Assembly: GCF_022637395.1 (NCBI RefSeq) | Contig: NZ_CP093338.1 | Span: forward strand, 1-64,000 | Source: Shinella sp. H4-D48 | Lineage (GTDB): Bacteria > Pseudomonadota > Alphaproteobacteria > Rhizobiales > Rhizobiaceae | Direction: 5' to 3' | DNA: 64,000 nt | Shown: piece by piece, positions 18,520-26,214 of the stretch | Numbering within the stretch: the stretch's first letter is position 1 | How the letters are laid out: each line of letters starts with the position of its first letter | Translations under genes and position numbers: made by a program | The notes under the pieces: generated by a model | The model's input: the letters and a program-made list of their open reading frames with translations, nothing else | What the model was told of the DNA's origin: nothing | The model's database searches: none

Positions 18520-19425
18520 TCAGCCGCCGATGACGGACTTACGAGCGTCGATGATCGTCTGGTAGAACGACTGGTCGACCTTGATGTAGTCCTTGTTGGC
18601 GCCCTGCGTGTAGGACTGGAAGCAGGCGAGGTCCTTCTTCGGCAGTTCGACGAAATACTGCTCGACCTTGGCGCGCATGTCGTCCGCCAGCTTGTTGGAC
18701 ACCATCAGCGGACCGTTCGGGATCAGCGGTGACTTCCAGACTTCGACGATGTCGTCCATGTCGAGATTGCCCTTGTTGACCATCTGGTAGAGGTTGCCGC
18801 CCGTATAGCCCTCTTCCCATTTGCCAACGCCCGAACCGAAGGTCGTGCCGACATCGAACTTGCCGTCGAGAACGGCGAGAACAAGGTTCTCGTGGCCGCC
18901 GCCGAAGCCGGTTTCAGAGAAGTATTCCTTGACCGGCATGCCGATTTCCTTCGGCAGCGTCACGCTCGGAACGAGATAGCCGGAGGTGGAGTCCGGGTCC
19001 GCAAAGCCGATCTTCTTGCCCTTGGCGTCGGCCAGCGTCTTGATACCGGAATCCTTGCGGGCAACCATGATCGAATAATAGCCGCTGGAGCCGTCCGACT
19101 GGGTGTAGGTCAGGATCGGGTCGACGGCCTTCGGGTCCTGAAGGTAGATGGCGGCGTAGGACGACGCGCCCATCGAGGCGATGTCGATCGTGCCGCCGAG
19201 CAGGCCCTGAATAACGCCGTTATAGTCCGGCGACGGGAAGATCTGGACTTCCGGCACGCCGGTCGCGGCCTTCAGGCCGTCGGCAACGCACTGGGTGTTG
19301 CGGATCTGGTCGGCTTCGTTTTCCGAGCCGTCGAGACCGATGCGCAGGACCTTGACGTCCTGAGCCATGGCGGAACCGGCCGTTACGGCAATCGCGACGG
19401 CGGCGAGCAGAGCTTTCTTCAACAT
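18520..19425 (-). CDS. phnD: Phosphonate ABC transporter periplasmic binding protein
   Basis: This 301-residue solute-binding protein has a Sec signal peptide (MLKKALLAAVAIAVTAGSAMA, cleavage after AMA). The mature chain has the PhnD/PhoD family core: GSENEADQIRN near the start, the DIASMGASSYAAIYL strand and FADPDSTSGYLVPS, whose Ser/Thr cluster binds the phosphonate or phosphate group in PhnD structures. It delivers ligand to PhnE1/E2. It is expressed from the unit starting at phnC, 84 nt downstream of that gene. Confidence 0.95.
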   Translation of the reverse strand: MLKKALLAAVAIAVTAGSAMAQDVKVLRIGLDGSENEADQIRNTQCVADGLKAATGVPEVQIFPSPDYNGVIQGLLGGTIDIASMGASSYAAIYLQDPKAVDPILTYTQSDGSSGYYSIMVARKDSGIKTLADAKGKKIGFADPDSTSGYLVPSVTLPKEIGMPVKEYFSETGFGGGHENLVLAVLDGKFDVGTTFGSGVGKWEEGYTGGNLYQMVNKGNLDMDDIVEVWKSPLIPNGPLMVSNKLADDMRAKVEQYFVELPKKDLACFQSYTQGANKDYIKVDQSFYQTIIDARKSVIGG

Positions 19426-19509
19426 TGCGTTCTCCTTTTGCCGGCCTCGCCGGCAGTCGAATCCTGTCGGTCTGTGGTGCCCTTGACGCGGGCGTTCGAT
19501 CCCGGCGGG

Positions 19510-20370
19510 TCAGAGACCAGCCAGTGCCAGCGGTGTGGGGCTGGCGGATTCCTTGTCAGTGCTATGGTCGTTGTCCTGGCGGGCAGGGTTGCGAATGGCG
19601 GTGGACGTGACGCTCTCGTCGATCTCCGAGCCATCGGAACCCGTGCCGTAGATCGAGCGCACGGCTTCGGCATTCAACTCACGGGGCGGGCCGTCGAAGA
19701 CCACACGACCGCCCGACATGCCGATGATGCGCTCGCAGTAGGCGCGCGCCGTATCGAGAGTATGCAGGTTGGTAACGACGGTGATGCCTTCGCGCTCGTT
19801 GATGTCGCGCAGCGCGTCCATGACGATCTTGGCGTTCAGCGGATCGAGCGAGGCGATCGGCTCGTCGGCCAGCAGCATCTTGGGGTTCTGCATCAGCGCG
19901 CGGGCGATCGCCACACGCTGCTGCTGTCCCCCTGACAGCGTGCCGGCGGGCTGAAGCGCCGTCTGCTCGATGCCGAGCCGTTCAAGAGCCGCAATCGCCA
20001 TGATGCGCTCCTCGTGGCTGAAAATGCTCAGAAGGCTGAGGACCGTCGAACGGTGGTTCAGGCGGCCGAGCATGACGTTTGTGAGCACATCCAGGCGCGG
20101 CACGAGATTGAACTGCTGGAAGATCATCGCACAATCGCGCTGCCAGTTGCGCAACGCCGAGCCACGCAGCGACGACACCTCGATATCGTTGAAGTGGATC
20201 GTGCCCTCGCTCGGATCGGCAAGGCGGTTGATCATGCGCAGCATGGTAGACTTGCCGGCGCCCGAACGGCCGATGACGCCGACCATCTGCCCCTGCGGGA
20301 TGTCGAACGTCACGTTGTCGACGGCAACGCGCTCGCCGAAACGGCGGGTGACATTCTTCAGTCGGAACAT
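19510..20370 (-). CDS. phnC: Phosphonate ABC transporter ATP-binding protein
   Basis: This 286-residue ABC ATPase energises phosphonate/phosphate import. Walker [10 protein letters not shown] lies at about residues 33-41, the Q-loop is at [14 protein letters not shown], the signature is [15 protein letters not shown], and Walker B is [12 protein letters not shown]. The ATG at 20370 is preceded by GGGAG at 5 nt and matches the family N-terminus ([11 protein letters not shown]); in-frame upstream codons are not conserved. The C-terminal 30 residues are variable. It is the first gene of the transport and processing unit, with a candidate Pho box about 90-115 nt upstream. Confidence 0.95.
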   Translation of the reverse strand: MFRLKNVTRRFGERVAVDNVTFDIPQGQMVGVIGRSGAGKSTMLRMINRLADPSEGTIHFNDIEVSSLRGSALRNWQRDCAMIFQQFNLVPRLDVLTNVMLGRLNHRSTVLSLLSIFSHEERIMAIAALERLGIEQTALQPAGTLSGGQQQRVAIARALMQNPKMLLADEPIASLDPLNAKIVMDALRDINEREGITVVTNLHTLDTARAYCERIIGMSGGRVVFDGPPRELNAEAVRSIYGTGSDGSEIDESVTSTAIRNPARQDNDHSTDKESASPTPLALAGL

Positions 20371-20456
20371 GGCAGCTCCCTCTTCCTTCGCTCGGCGCCC
20401 GGGCTTGGGTCCTGTCGCTTTCGGGACTGGCTCTAAACGTCGTTGATGAAGGGGCC

Positions 20457-20485
20457 ATGTCAGTTCCATGTCGGAAAAATAACAG
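20457..20485 (-). promoter_or_regulatory. Candidate Pho box upstream of phnC
   Basis: Reading toward phnC, three 7-mers CTGTTAT, CCGACAT and CTGACAT are each separated by 4 nt, giving the 11-bp periodicity of PhoB sites (rhizobial consensus CTGTCAT-N4-CTGTCAT). It lies in the 153-nt gap between the hexapeptide transferase gene and phnC, which indicates a second, phosphate-starvation-induced promoter inside the phn cluster. Confidence 0.7.
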
Positions 20486-20523
20486 TCCACAGGCCTGGTT
20501 TTCAGGCATCGCGGCTCGCCTCC

Positions 20524-21138
20524 TCACCCGCCGTAGCAGGATAGGAAGGCTTCTGCGTCAAGTTTGCGAAAGTCGTCGAGCGCGCTGCGCAGCCGGGCAT
20601 GATCCCAATCCCACCAGGCAAGTTTTTCCATGCGTTCTGCGATGCTTCGCGGGAAGCGCTCACGAATGACTTTCGCCGCAACACCGCCGACGATGGTGTA
20701 GGGTTCGACGTCTTTGGTGACGACGGCACCGGAGCCGACGACCGCACCATTGCCAATCGTGACACCCGGCAGGACGGTGGAACCGTGACCGATCCAGACG
20801 TCATGTCCGATGGTGACGCGATGCTCGCGCCGCCAGGCGAAGAAATCCGCCTCGTGGTCTGCATCGGGCCAGTAGTCGCTGGCGCGATAGGTAAAGTGGT
20901 GCAGCGTCGCGCGCCACATGGGATGGTTTGTCGCGTTGATGCGCACGGAAGCGGCAATGTTGACGAATTTGCCGATCGTCGCGCACCAGACGGAGCCGCC
21001 CTCCATGATGTAGGAATAGTCGTCGATCTCCGCCTCGCTGATGCGGCAGTTCTCGGCGATCTCGGTATAACGGCCGAGCGTCGTGTCGGAGACGACCGCC
21101 GTCGGGTGGATCAGTGGCGTTTCGGAAAGCTTCGTCAT
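20524..21138 (-). CDS. Hexapeptide-repeat transferase of the phn cluster
   Basis: This is a 204-residue left-handed beta-helix acyltransferase. Imperfect hexapeptide repeats run through residues 10-165 (HPTAVVSDTTLGRYTEI; VTIGHDVWIGHGSTVLPGV; AVVGSGAVVTKDVEPYTIV). It belongs to the xenobiotic acetyltransferase type group repeatedly found in phosphonate operons. PhnO, the GNAT aminophosphonate acetyltransferase of E. coli, is not present, so this protein might modify aminophosphonates or an intermediate (inference); the substrate is unknown. Its ATG overlaps the phnL stop by 4 nt, making it the last gene of the phnG-led unit. Confidence 0.88.
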   Translation of the reverse strand: MTKLSETPLIHPTAVVSDTTLGRYTEIAENCRISEAEIDDYSYIMEGGSVWCATIGKFVNIAASVRINATNHPMWRATLHHFTYRASDYWPDADHEADFFAWRREHRVTIGHDVWIGHGSTVLPGVTIGNGAVVGSGAVVTKDVEPYTIVGGVAAKVIRERFPRSIAERMEKLAWWDWDHARLRSALDDFRKLDAEAFLSCYGG

Positions 21139-21842
21139 GCGGCGACCTTTCGCGGTGAGAAGGCGGAGACATCCACGATGCGATCGGCGACCCTTTCGCG
21201 CACATCCTCGTCGTGAAAGATGCCGAGAAGCGCCACGCCTGCCGCCTTCTTCTCCTCGATCATGTCCACCACGACAGTCCGGTTCCTCGCATCGAGCGAC
21301 GCGGTCGGCTCGTCCAGCAGGAGGATGCGGTGATCGGTGATAAAACCGCGTGCGATGTTGACGCGCTGCTGCTCTCCGCCGGAGAACGTGGCGGGCGGCA
21401 GTTGCCAGAGTTCACGCGGAAGGTTAAGCCGCGCCAGCATGACCTCGGCCATCCCCCTCGCCTCAGCCGCATCGATGCCCCGCGCCGTAAGCGGCTCGGC
21501 CACGACATCGACGGCCGCGACACGCGGCACGGTGCGCAGGAACTGGCTGACATAGCCAAGTGTTGCCCGGCGCACGGACAGAATGGTGCGCGGATCGGCA
21601 CTCGCCAGATCGAGCAGGCGGCCACCGTGCTCGAGCAGGATCTGGCCGCCGTCAACGGCATAATTGCCATAGACCATCTTGAGCAGCGAACTCTTGCCAA
21701 TGCCGGAGGGACCGCCCAGCACGACGCATTCGCCCGCTTTTACTGAAAAAGTCACGTTGGACATGACCGGCAACCGGATACCGTCGCGCAGATGCATGGT
21801 GAAGCTCTTGGCGACATCGGAAACGACGAGAGGAGTCGGCAT
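21135..21842 (-). CDS. phnL: C-P lyase complex ABC-type ATPase subunit PhnL
   Basis: This 235-residue protein of ABC ATPase fold has Walker A GGPSGIGKSS near residue 44, signature FSGGEQQRVNIARGF and Walker B ILLLDEPTASLD. PhnL is not a transporter subunit. In the C-P lyase pathway it acts with PhnG, PhnH and PhnI in forming ribose 1-phosphonate 5-triphosphate from ATP and phosphonate. The gap to phnK is 2 nt, and the downstream transferase gene overlaps it. Confidence 0.95.
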   Translation of the reverse strand: MPTPLVVSDVAKSFTMHLRDGIRLPVMSNVTFSVKAGECVVLGGPSGIGKSSLLKMVYGNYAVDGGQILLEHGGRLLDLASADPRTILSVRRATLGYVSQFLRTVPRVAAVDVVAEPLTARGIDAAEARGMAEVMLARLNLPRELWQLPPATFSGGEQQRVNIARGFITDHRILLLDEPTASLDARNRTVVVDMIEEKKAAGVALLGIFHDEDVRERVADRIVDVSAFSPRKVAA

Positions 21843-21844
21843 GG

Positions 21845-22621
21845 TTACACCTGCAGGATCGAGGAAACGAGGAGCTGGGTATAGGCTTCGCGCGGATCGT
21901 CCAGCACGCGGTCGGTCAGGCCCTGTTCGATGACGAGGCCATCCTTCATAACCATCATGCGGTGCGACAGCAGGCGCGCCACGGCAAGGTCGTGCGTGAC
22001 GATGATCGCCGAAAGACCGAGATCCTGGACGAGGCCGCGCAGGAGATCGAGCAGGCGGGCCTGAACCGAGACGTCGAGACCGCCGGTGGGCTCATCCATG
22101 AAGATCAGCCTTGGTGACGTCACGAGGTTGCGGGCAATCTGCAGACGCTGACGCATGCCGCCGGAGAAGGCGCGCGGCTGGTCGTCTATGCGGTCCACGC
22201 TGATCTCCACCCGCCGCAGCCAGTCGCCGGCCGTCTCGCGGATATTGCCGTAGTGCCGCTCGCCGACGGCCATCAGCCGTTCGCCGACATTGGCACCGGC
22301 CGACACCGCCATACGCAGGCCGTCCGCCGGGTTCTGGTGCACGAAGCCCCAGTCCGTGCGCATCAGGAAGCGGCGCTCCGCCTCGCTCATGCGGGAGAGG
22401 TCGCGCATCTGCCCATCGCGCATGCGGTATTCGACGGAACCTGAACTCGGCATCAGCCGGGTGGCGAGGCAATTGAGCAGCGTCGTCTTGCCAGACCCGG
22501 ATTCGCCGACGATGGCCAGCACTTCGCCCGGCCAAAGATCGAAGGAGACATTCCGGCACCCGATGCGTGCGCCATAAAACTTCGAGATATCGCAGACCTT
22601 GAGAAGAGGAGCATCAGTCAT
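21845..22621 (-). CDS. phnK: C-P lyase complex ABC-type ATPase subunit PhnK
   Basis: This 258-residue ABC ATPase has Walker A GESGSGKTT near residue 40, the Q-loop region FVHQNPADGLRM, signature FSGGMRQRLQIARNL and Walker B LIFMDEPTGGLD. PhnK binds the PhnGHIJ core through PhnJ in the E. coli structure and is needed for phosphonate breakdown. It resembles dipeptide transporter ATPases in sequence, but the gene order assigns it to C-P lyase. It overlaps phnJ by 4 nt. Confidence 0.95.
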   Translation of the reverse strand: MTDAPLLKVCDISKFYGARIGCRNVSFDLWPGEVLAIVGESGSGKTTLLNCLATRLMPSSGSVEYRMRDGQMRDLSRMSEAERRFLMRTDWGFVHQNPADGLRMAVSAGANVGERLMAVGERHYGNIRETAGDWLRRVEISVDRIDDQPRAFSGGMRQRLQIARNLVTSPRLIFMDEPTGGLDVSVQARLLDLLRGLVQDLGLSAIIVTHDLAVARLLSHRMMVMKDGLVIEQGLTDRVLDDPREAYTQLLVSSILQV

Positions 22622-23496
22622 TCGGCGGCGTCCTTGTCATAAGCGAGATGGCCGCGATGGCCCTCTGCGCAGCGACCTTCGCAATGGTCGGTGTCGGAGC
22701 AGACGAACATCCGTCCGCCCTTGTCGTCGAGCACGACCTCATCGAGATAGACGTCCTCGGCACCGCACAAGGCACATGGCTTGTCGAACGTCTGGATTTC
22801 GAAAGGATGGTCCTCGAAATCGAGGCTGACGACCTCGGTATGGGGCGGCACCGCATAGATGCGTTTCTCGCGCCCGGCGCCGAAGAGCTGGAGGGCCTCC
22901 GACCTGTGCATCTTCGGATTGTCGAATTTCGGTGTCGGAGAAGGATCCATAACGTAGCGTCCCTCGACCTTGACCGGATAGGCATAGGTCGTGGCGATGT
23001 GGCCGTTTCTGGCAATGTCCTCATAGAGCTTCACATGCATGAGGCCATATTCCTCAAGTGCATGCATCTTGCGGGTCTCCGTCTCACGCGGTTCGAGAAA
23101 GCGCAGCGGTTCGGGAATCGGCACCTGATAGACGAGCGTCTGGCCGGCTGTCAGCTTTTCCTCGGGAATGCGATGGCGCGTCTGGATGATGGTCGCCTCA
23201 CCCGTCCTGGTCGTCACAGCCACATTGGCGACCTTCTGGAAGAAGGCGCGGATGGAGACGGCGTTGGTCGTGTCGTCCGCACCCTGATCGATGACCTTCA
23301 GCACGTCGGCAGGCCCCAGGATCGCTGCGGTCACCTGCACACCGCCGGTGCCCCAGCCATAGGGCATCGGCATTTCGCGCGAGGCGAACGGCACCTGATA
23401 GCCGGGGATGGCGATCGCTTTCAGGATCGCGCGGCGGATCATGCGCTTCGTCTGTTCGTCGAGATAGGCGAAATTGTAGGTCGCGAGATCGCTCAT
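22618..23496 (-). CDS. phnJ: Carbon-phosphorus lyase, radical SAM subunit
   Basis: This 292-residue catalytic subunit cleaves the C-P bond of ribose 1-phosphonate 5-phosphate with a 4Fe-4S cluster and S-adenosylmethionine, releasing the hydrocarbon (methane from methylphosphonate). The key residues keep E. coli numbering: Gly32 (glycyl radical site, in IPGYQ), Cys241 and Cys244 (KPCALCG), Cys266 and Cys272 (FVCSDTDHC), with an extra Cys276. All catalytic cysteines are intact, so the enzyme should be active. It overlaps the fosX-like gene at its start and phnK at its end. Confidence 0.97.
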   Translation of the reverse strand: MSDLATYNFAYLDEQTKRMIRRAILKAIAIPGYQVPFASREMPMPYGWGTGGVQVTAAILGPADVLKVIDQGADDTTNAVSIRAFFQKVANVAVTTRTGEATIIQTRHRIPEEKLTAGQTLVYQVPIPEPLRFLEPRETETRKMHALEEYGLMHVKLYEDIARNGHIATTYAYPVKVEGRYVMDPSPTPKFDNPKMHRSEALQLFGAGREKRIYAVPPHTEVVSLDFEDHPFEIQTFDKPCALCGAEDVYLDEVVLDDKGGRMFVCSDTDHCEGRCAEGHRGHLAYDKDAAE

Positions 23497-23912
23497 TCGT
23501 TCACCGCCTCCAGTCGGGCGTAGGTCGCCAGCCGCCCGTCGAGCGTGCCGCCGTGCAGTTCGAAAAGATGGTTGTCGGCGTCATGGAAATAGAGGGACCG
23601 CCCCTCTCCCTCCACGCGCGGGCGTGGCGGCCTTACATCAAGGCCGAGCCGCTCGATGCGCTCGAGATAGAGGTCCAGCGTGTCATCCGGCACCTTGAAG
23701 GCGATGTGTTTGTAAGTGCGCTCGGAAAGAGCCTCGCCTTTCATGATGGCGATCCAGAGCCCGCCGATGACGAAGAAGCGCTCCGGCGAAAGAGAGAACT
23801 GCCGCTTTCCGCTGGCATAGACCTGCTTTGCGTTGAACACGCCTTGCAGAATATCCGTCATCCGGTCGAGATCGCGCACGATGAACGTCATATGGGAAAG
23901 GCCCTCGATCAT
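23493..23912 (-). CDS. fosX: FosX-type VOC metalloenzyme (fosfomycin hydrolase homologue)
   Basis: This 139-residue vicinal-oxygen-chelate protein has metal ligands His7 (GLSHMTFIV), His69 (YKHIAFKV) and Glu118 (HLFELHGG). Glu44, in SLSPERFF, aligns with the catalytic base of FosX, which adds water to the epoxide of fosfomycin. The segment RPPRPRVEGEGRS is shared with the Mesorhizobium loti FosX, which is also encoded in a phn operon and is only weakly active on fosfomycin. Embedded between phnI and phnJ with 4-nt overlaps on both sides, it is translated with C-P lyase. Its natural substrate may be a phosphonate or a pathway intermediate (inference). Confidence 0.9.
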   Translation of the reverse strand: MIEGLSHMTFIVRDLDRMTDILQGVFNAKQVYASGKRQFSLSPERFFVIGGLWIAIMKGEALSERTYKHIAFKVPDDTLDLYLERIERLGLDVRPPRPRVEGEGRSLYFHDADNHLFELHGGTLDGRLATYARLEAVNE

Positions 23913-25018
23913 TCCGCCGCCTCCGCGAGGTCATCGGCATTGCCGGCCAGCTTCTCCTCGTATTCACGCCGCATGCGGCGCACGAGGGCGAGCTCGGCCT
24001 GGAAATCCACATAATGAGGAAGCTTCAGGTGCTCGACGAAACCGGTCGCCTGCACATTGTCCGAATGGGAGATGACGAACTCCTCGTCCTGCGCCGGCGC
24101 CACGATATCCTCGCCGAATTCGTCCGCGCGCAAGGCGCGGTCGACCAATGACATGGCCATGGCCTTGCGTTCGCTCTGGCCGAACACGAGCCCGTAGCCG
24201 CGCGTGAACTGCGGCGGGGTCTTCGTCGAACCCTTGAACTGCGCGATCATCTGGCATTCGGTGATCTGGATGCGGCCGAGCGACACGGCAAATCCCAGCT
24301 CCGGCATGTCGATCTCCACTTCGACCTCGCCGATGCGCACTTCCCCGACAAACGGATGGGTGCGGGCGTAGCCGCGCTGGGTGGAATAGCCGAGCGCCAG
24401 CAGAAACCCCTCGTCGCCCCTGGCCAGCGCCTGCAGGCGCAAGTCCCGGGCCATTGGGAATTCCAGCGGCTCACGCGTGATATCGCCGGGTACATGGCCA
24501 TCCGGCAGGCTGCCGTCATCCTCGACAAGGCCTTCGCCGGCGAGAATGTCCGACACGCGCATGACCGGTTCACGACTTTCCTCGCGTTCCAGCGGCGCAT
24601 CGACATCGGCATCCGTTAGCAGGGAGGGGTCGAGAAGACGGTGCGTGTAGTCGAAGGTCGGGCCCAGAAGCTGGCCGCCGGGCAGGTCCTTGTAGGTGGC
24701 GGAAACACGGCGTTCGATCGCCATCTCGGCCGTATCGACAGGCTTGGAATAGCCGAAGCGCGGCAGGGTCGTGCGGTAGGCGCGCAGGATGAAGATCGCC
24801 TCGATCATGTCGCCACGTGCCTGCCGGATGGCGAGAGCTGCAAGTGCCCGGTCGTAAAGCGACGCTTCAGCCATTACCCGGTCCACGGCAAGGCCGAGCT
24901 GCGCGACGATCTGCTCTATACCGATCGCCGGCAGCGAGCGGTCGCCACGGCGTCGGTCGGCGAGAAGACGGTGGGCATTGGCGATGGCGGCTTCACCACC
25001 CTTGACGGCAACATACAT
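23909..25018 (-). CDS. phnI: Alpha-D-ribose 1-methylphosphonate 5-triphosphate synthase subunit PhnI
   Basis: This 369-residue core subunit of the C-P lyase complex is, by itself, a nucleosidase; with PhnG, PhnH and PhnL it replaces adenine of ATP by phosphonate. The N-terminus MYVAVKGGEAAIANAHRLL is near-invariant in PhnI, and LPHYVDFQAELALVRRMRREYE near the C-terminus is another signature. Length is close to E. coli PhnI. It starts 3 nt after the phnH stop and overlaps the fosX-like gene. Confidence 0.96.
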   Translation of the reverse strand: MYVAVKGGEAAIANAHRLLADRRRGDRSLPAIGIEQIVAQLGLAVDRVMAEASLYDRALAALAIRQARGDMIEAIFILRAYRTTLPRFGYSKPVDTAEMAIERRVSATYKDLPGGQLLGPTFDYTHRLLDPSLLTDADVDAPLEREESREPVMRVSDILAGEGLVEDDGSLPDGHVPGDITREPLEFPMARDLRLQALARGDEGFLLALGYSTQRGYARTHPFVGEVRIGEVEVEIDMPELGFAVSLGRIQITECQMIAQFKGSTKTPPQFTRGYGLVFGQSERKAMAMSLVDRALRADEFGEDIVAPAQDEEFVISHSDNVQATGFVEHLKLPHYVDFQAELALVRRMRREYEEKLAGNADDLAEAAE

Positions 25019-25021
25019 CGG

Positions 25022-25630
25022 TCAGCCCTCCTTGATGTGCAGAACGGTGGTGCGCGGCAGGCAAAGGACCCTGATGCCGGCAACGAGGATCATGTCCACG
25101 CCGCGGGGAAAATTCTGCCCGTTCTCAAGCCAGAATTGCGCAAACATGTCCGGCAGGCCGACCAGCGCGATGTGCTCTTGCGTGCGGATACCCGGCCCGG
25201 TCATGGCGAAAGACCGCCCGCCTTCGAAGGCCTCAATCTCGACAATGAGCGTCGTCGAACGATCCGGATATTCCTGCGTGCCCTGCGCGAAGAGGCAGAG
25301 GCTCGGCAGGATCCCGCCCTTCTCGACGAAGGCGAATCGGGCGTTCTGTCGCTCGGTGGTCGTGGTTGCGCCAGTGTGGAAGGCAAGCCATCCTGGCAAG
25401 GCGGAGGTGGCAAGCGCCGGGGTCAACCACACGTTCGTATCGTGGTCGCACAGCGTGAGTGCAACGGCGCCGGCCGCCGGCGAGAGCGGTGGGGGCGGAG
25501 CAACATCGACGGCAATATCACCGACCGTGCCCGGACGGGCCATACAGTCCATCATCGTGCGAAAGACGGCCTGAGCGGCGAAAACCGGCTCCGGGAACCC
25601 GCCGGAGAAAGTGCGTGTATCGAGTGTCAT
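25022..25630 (-). CDS. phnH: C-P lyase subunit PhnH
   Basis: This 202-residue PhnH-family protein starts MTLDTRTFSGGFPEPVFAAQAVFRTMMDCMARPG, with the FRxxMxxMARPG motif of the family. PhnH has a PLP-transferase-like fold without the cofactor and joins PhnG and PhnI in the core complex; it is required for the first committed step. The ATG shares a base with the phnG stop (TGATG). Confidence 0.95.
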   Translation of the reverse strand: MTLDTRTFSGGFPEPVFAAQAVFRTMMDCMARPGTVGDIAVDVAPPPPLSPAAGAVALTLCDHDTNVWLTPALATSALPGWLAFHTGATTTTERQNARFAFVEKGGILPSLCLFAQGTQEYPDRSTTLIVEIEAFEGGRSFAMTGPGIRTQEHIALVGLPDMFAQFWLENGQNFPRGVDMILVAGIRVLCLPRTTVLHIKEG

Positions 25631-26109
25631 CAGTCCTCTCCGCGAACCATGGTGAAGAAGTCGACGCGGGTGGCGGCCGCCTGGCGGGTCTTCGCGGCGT
25701 CTTCAGCGACGACACGTGCAGCTATGGCCGCAAGAAGCATCTCGACTTCCGTTTTGCGGTCCGGCTGCTGGAAAAGCGCGTCGAAGATCGCCGCAAGCCG
25801 AGCCTTCGCCCCATCCGTGCCCAGCGTCTGGCCGTGACCAACCGTGCCGTCATCAAGACGAATACTGGCGCGACTGACCGTAGCCTCACCGAGATTGAAC
25901 GGCGCGCCACCACCGCCAATCCGCCCGCGCACCATCACGAGGCCCGTTTCGGGGCCGCGCACCGGCTGCACGTCGGGCTTGTCACCAAGGGCATCGAAGG
26001 CGGACTGCAACTCCGTCCGGCTTGCCTTTGCAAGAAGCCCGATCGCTCTCTGCCGCTCGGCATTCGCAGCCTTCACGCCGGCCTCCGCAGATTTTTCAAC
26101 TGCCGCCAT
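25630..26109 (-). CDS. phnG: C-P lyase subunit PhnG
   Basis: This 159-residue protein is the first gene of the C-P lyase unit. The family core AIGLLAKASRTELQSAF, then VRGPETGLVMVRGRIGGGGAPFNLGEATVSRASIRL and VGHGQTLGTDGAKARLAAIFDAL, is intact. PhnG forms a heterocomplex with PhnH, PhnI and PhnJ. The upstream 105 nt to phnF contain a Pho box and an inverted repeat, so the operon is probably under both PhoB and PhnF control. Confidence 0.94.
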   Translation of the reverse strand: MAAVEKSAEAGVKAANAERQRAIGLLAKASRTELQSAFDALGDKPDVQPVRGPETGLVMVRGRIGGGGAPFNLGEATVSRASIRLDDGTVGHGQTLGTDGAKARLAAIFDALFQQPDRKTEVEMLLAAIAARVVAEDAAKTRQAAATRVDFFTMVRGED

Positions 26110-26124
26110 TGCCTCACTCCCAAA

Positions 26125-26142
26125 TGTCTATTATTCTAGACA
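26125..26142. promoter_or_regulatory. Candidate PhnF operator
   Basis: A perfect inverted repeat TGTCTA-N6-TAGACA sits between the divergent phnG and phnF genes, 16 nt upstream of the phnG ATG. GntR-family regulators commonly bind such dyads next to their own gene; this one would block phnG transcription downstream of the Pho box. Binding by PhnF is inferred from position and symmetry. Confidence 0.6.
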
Positions 26143-26176
26143 ACCGTACATCTAATTCTTGTCTTAAACGGCGGGA

Positions 26177-26194
26177 ATGACAAGGGTGTGACAA
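26177..26194 (-). promoter_or_regulatory. Candidate Pho box upstream of phnG
   Basis: Reading toward phnG, TTGTCAC and TTGTCAT are separated by ACCC, matching the two-repeat PhoB site (CTGTCAT-N4-CTGTCAT) in 11 of 14 positions. A possible -10 element (TTTAAG) lies about 10 nt further on. It is 68 nt from the phnG start. Confidence 0.65.
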
Positions 26195-26214
26195 ATATTT
26201 CATACGGGGGCGAA

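Noticed and set aside
20524-21138. Assignment of the hexapeptide transferase as PhnO
   Set aside because: PhnO is a GNAT-fold enzyme; this protein is a left-handed beta-helix and only shares the operon position.
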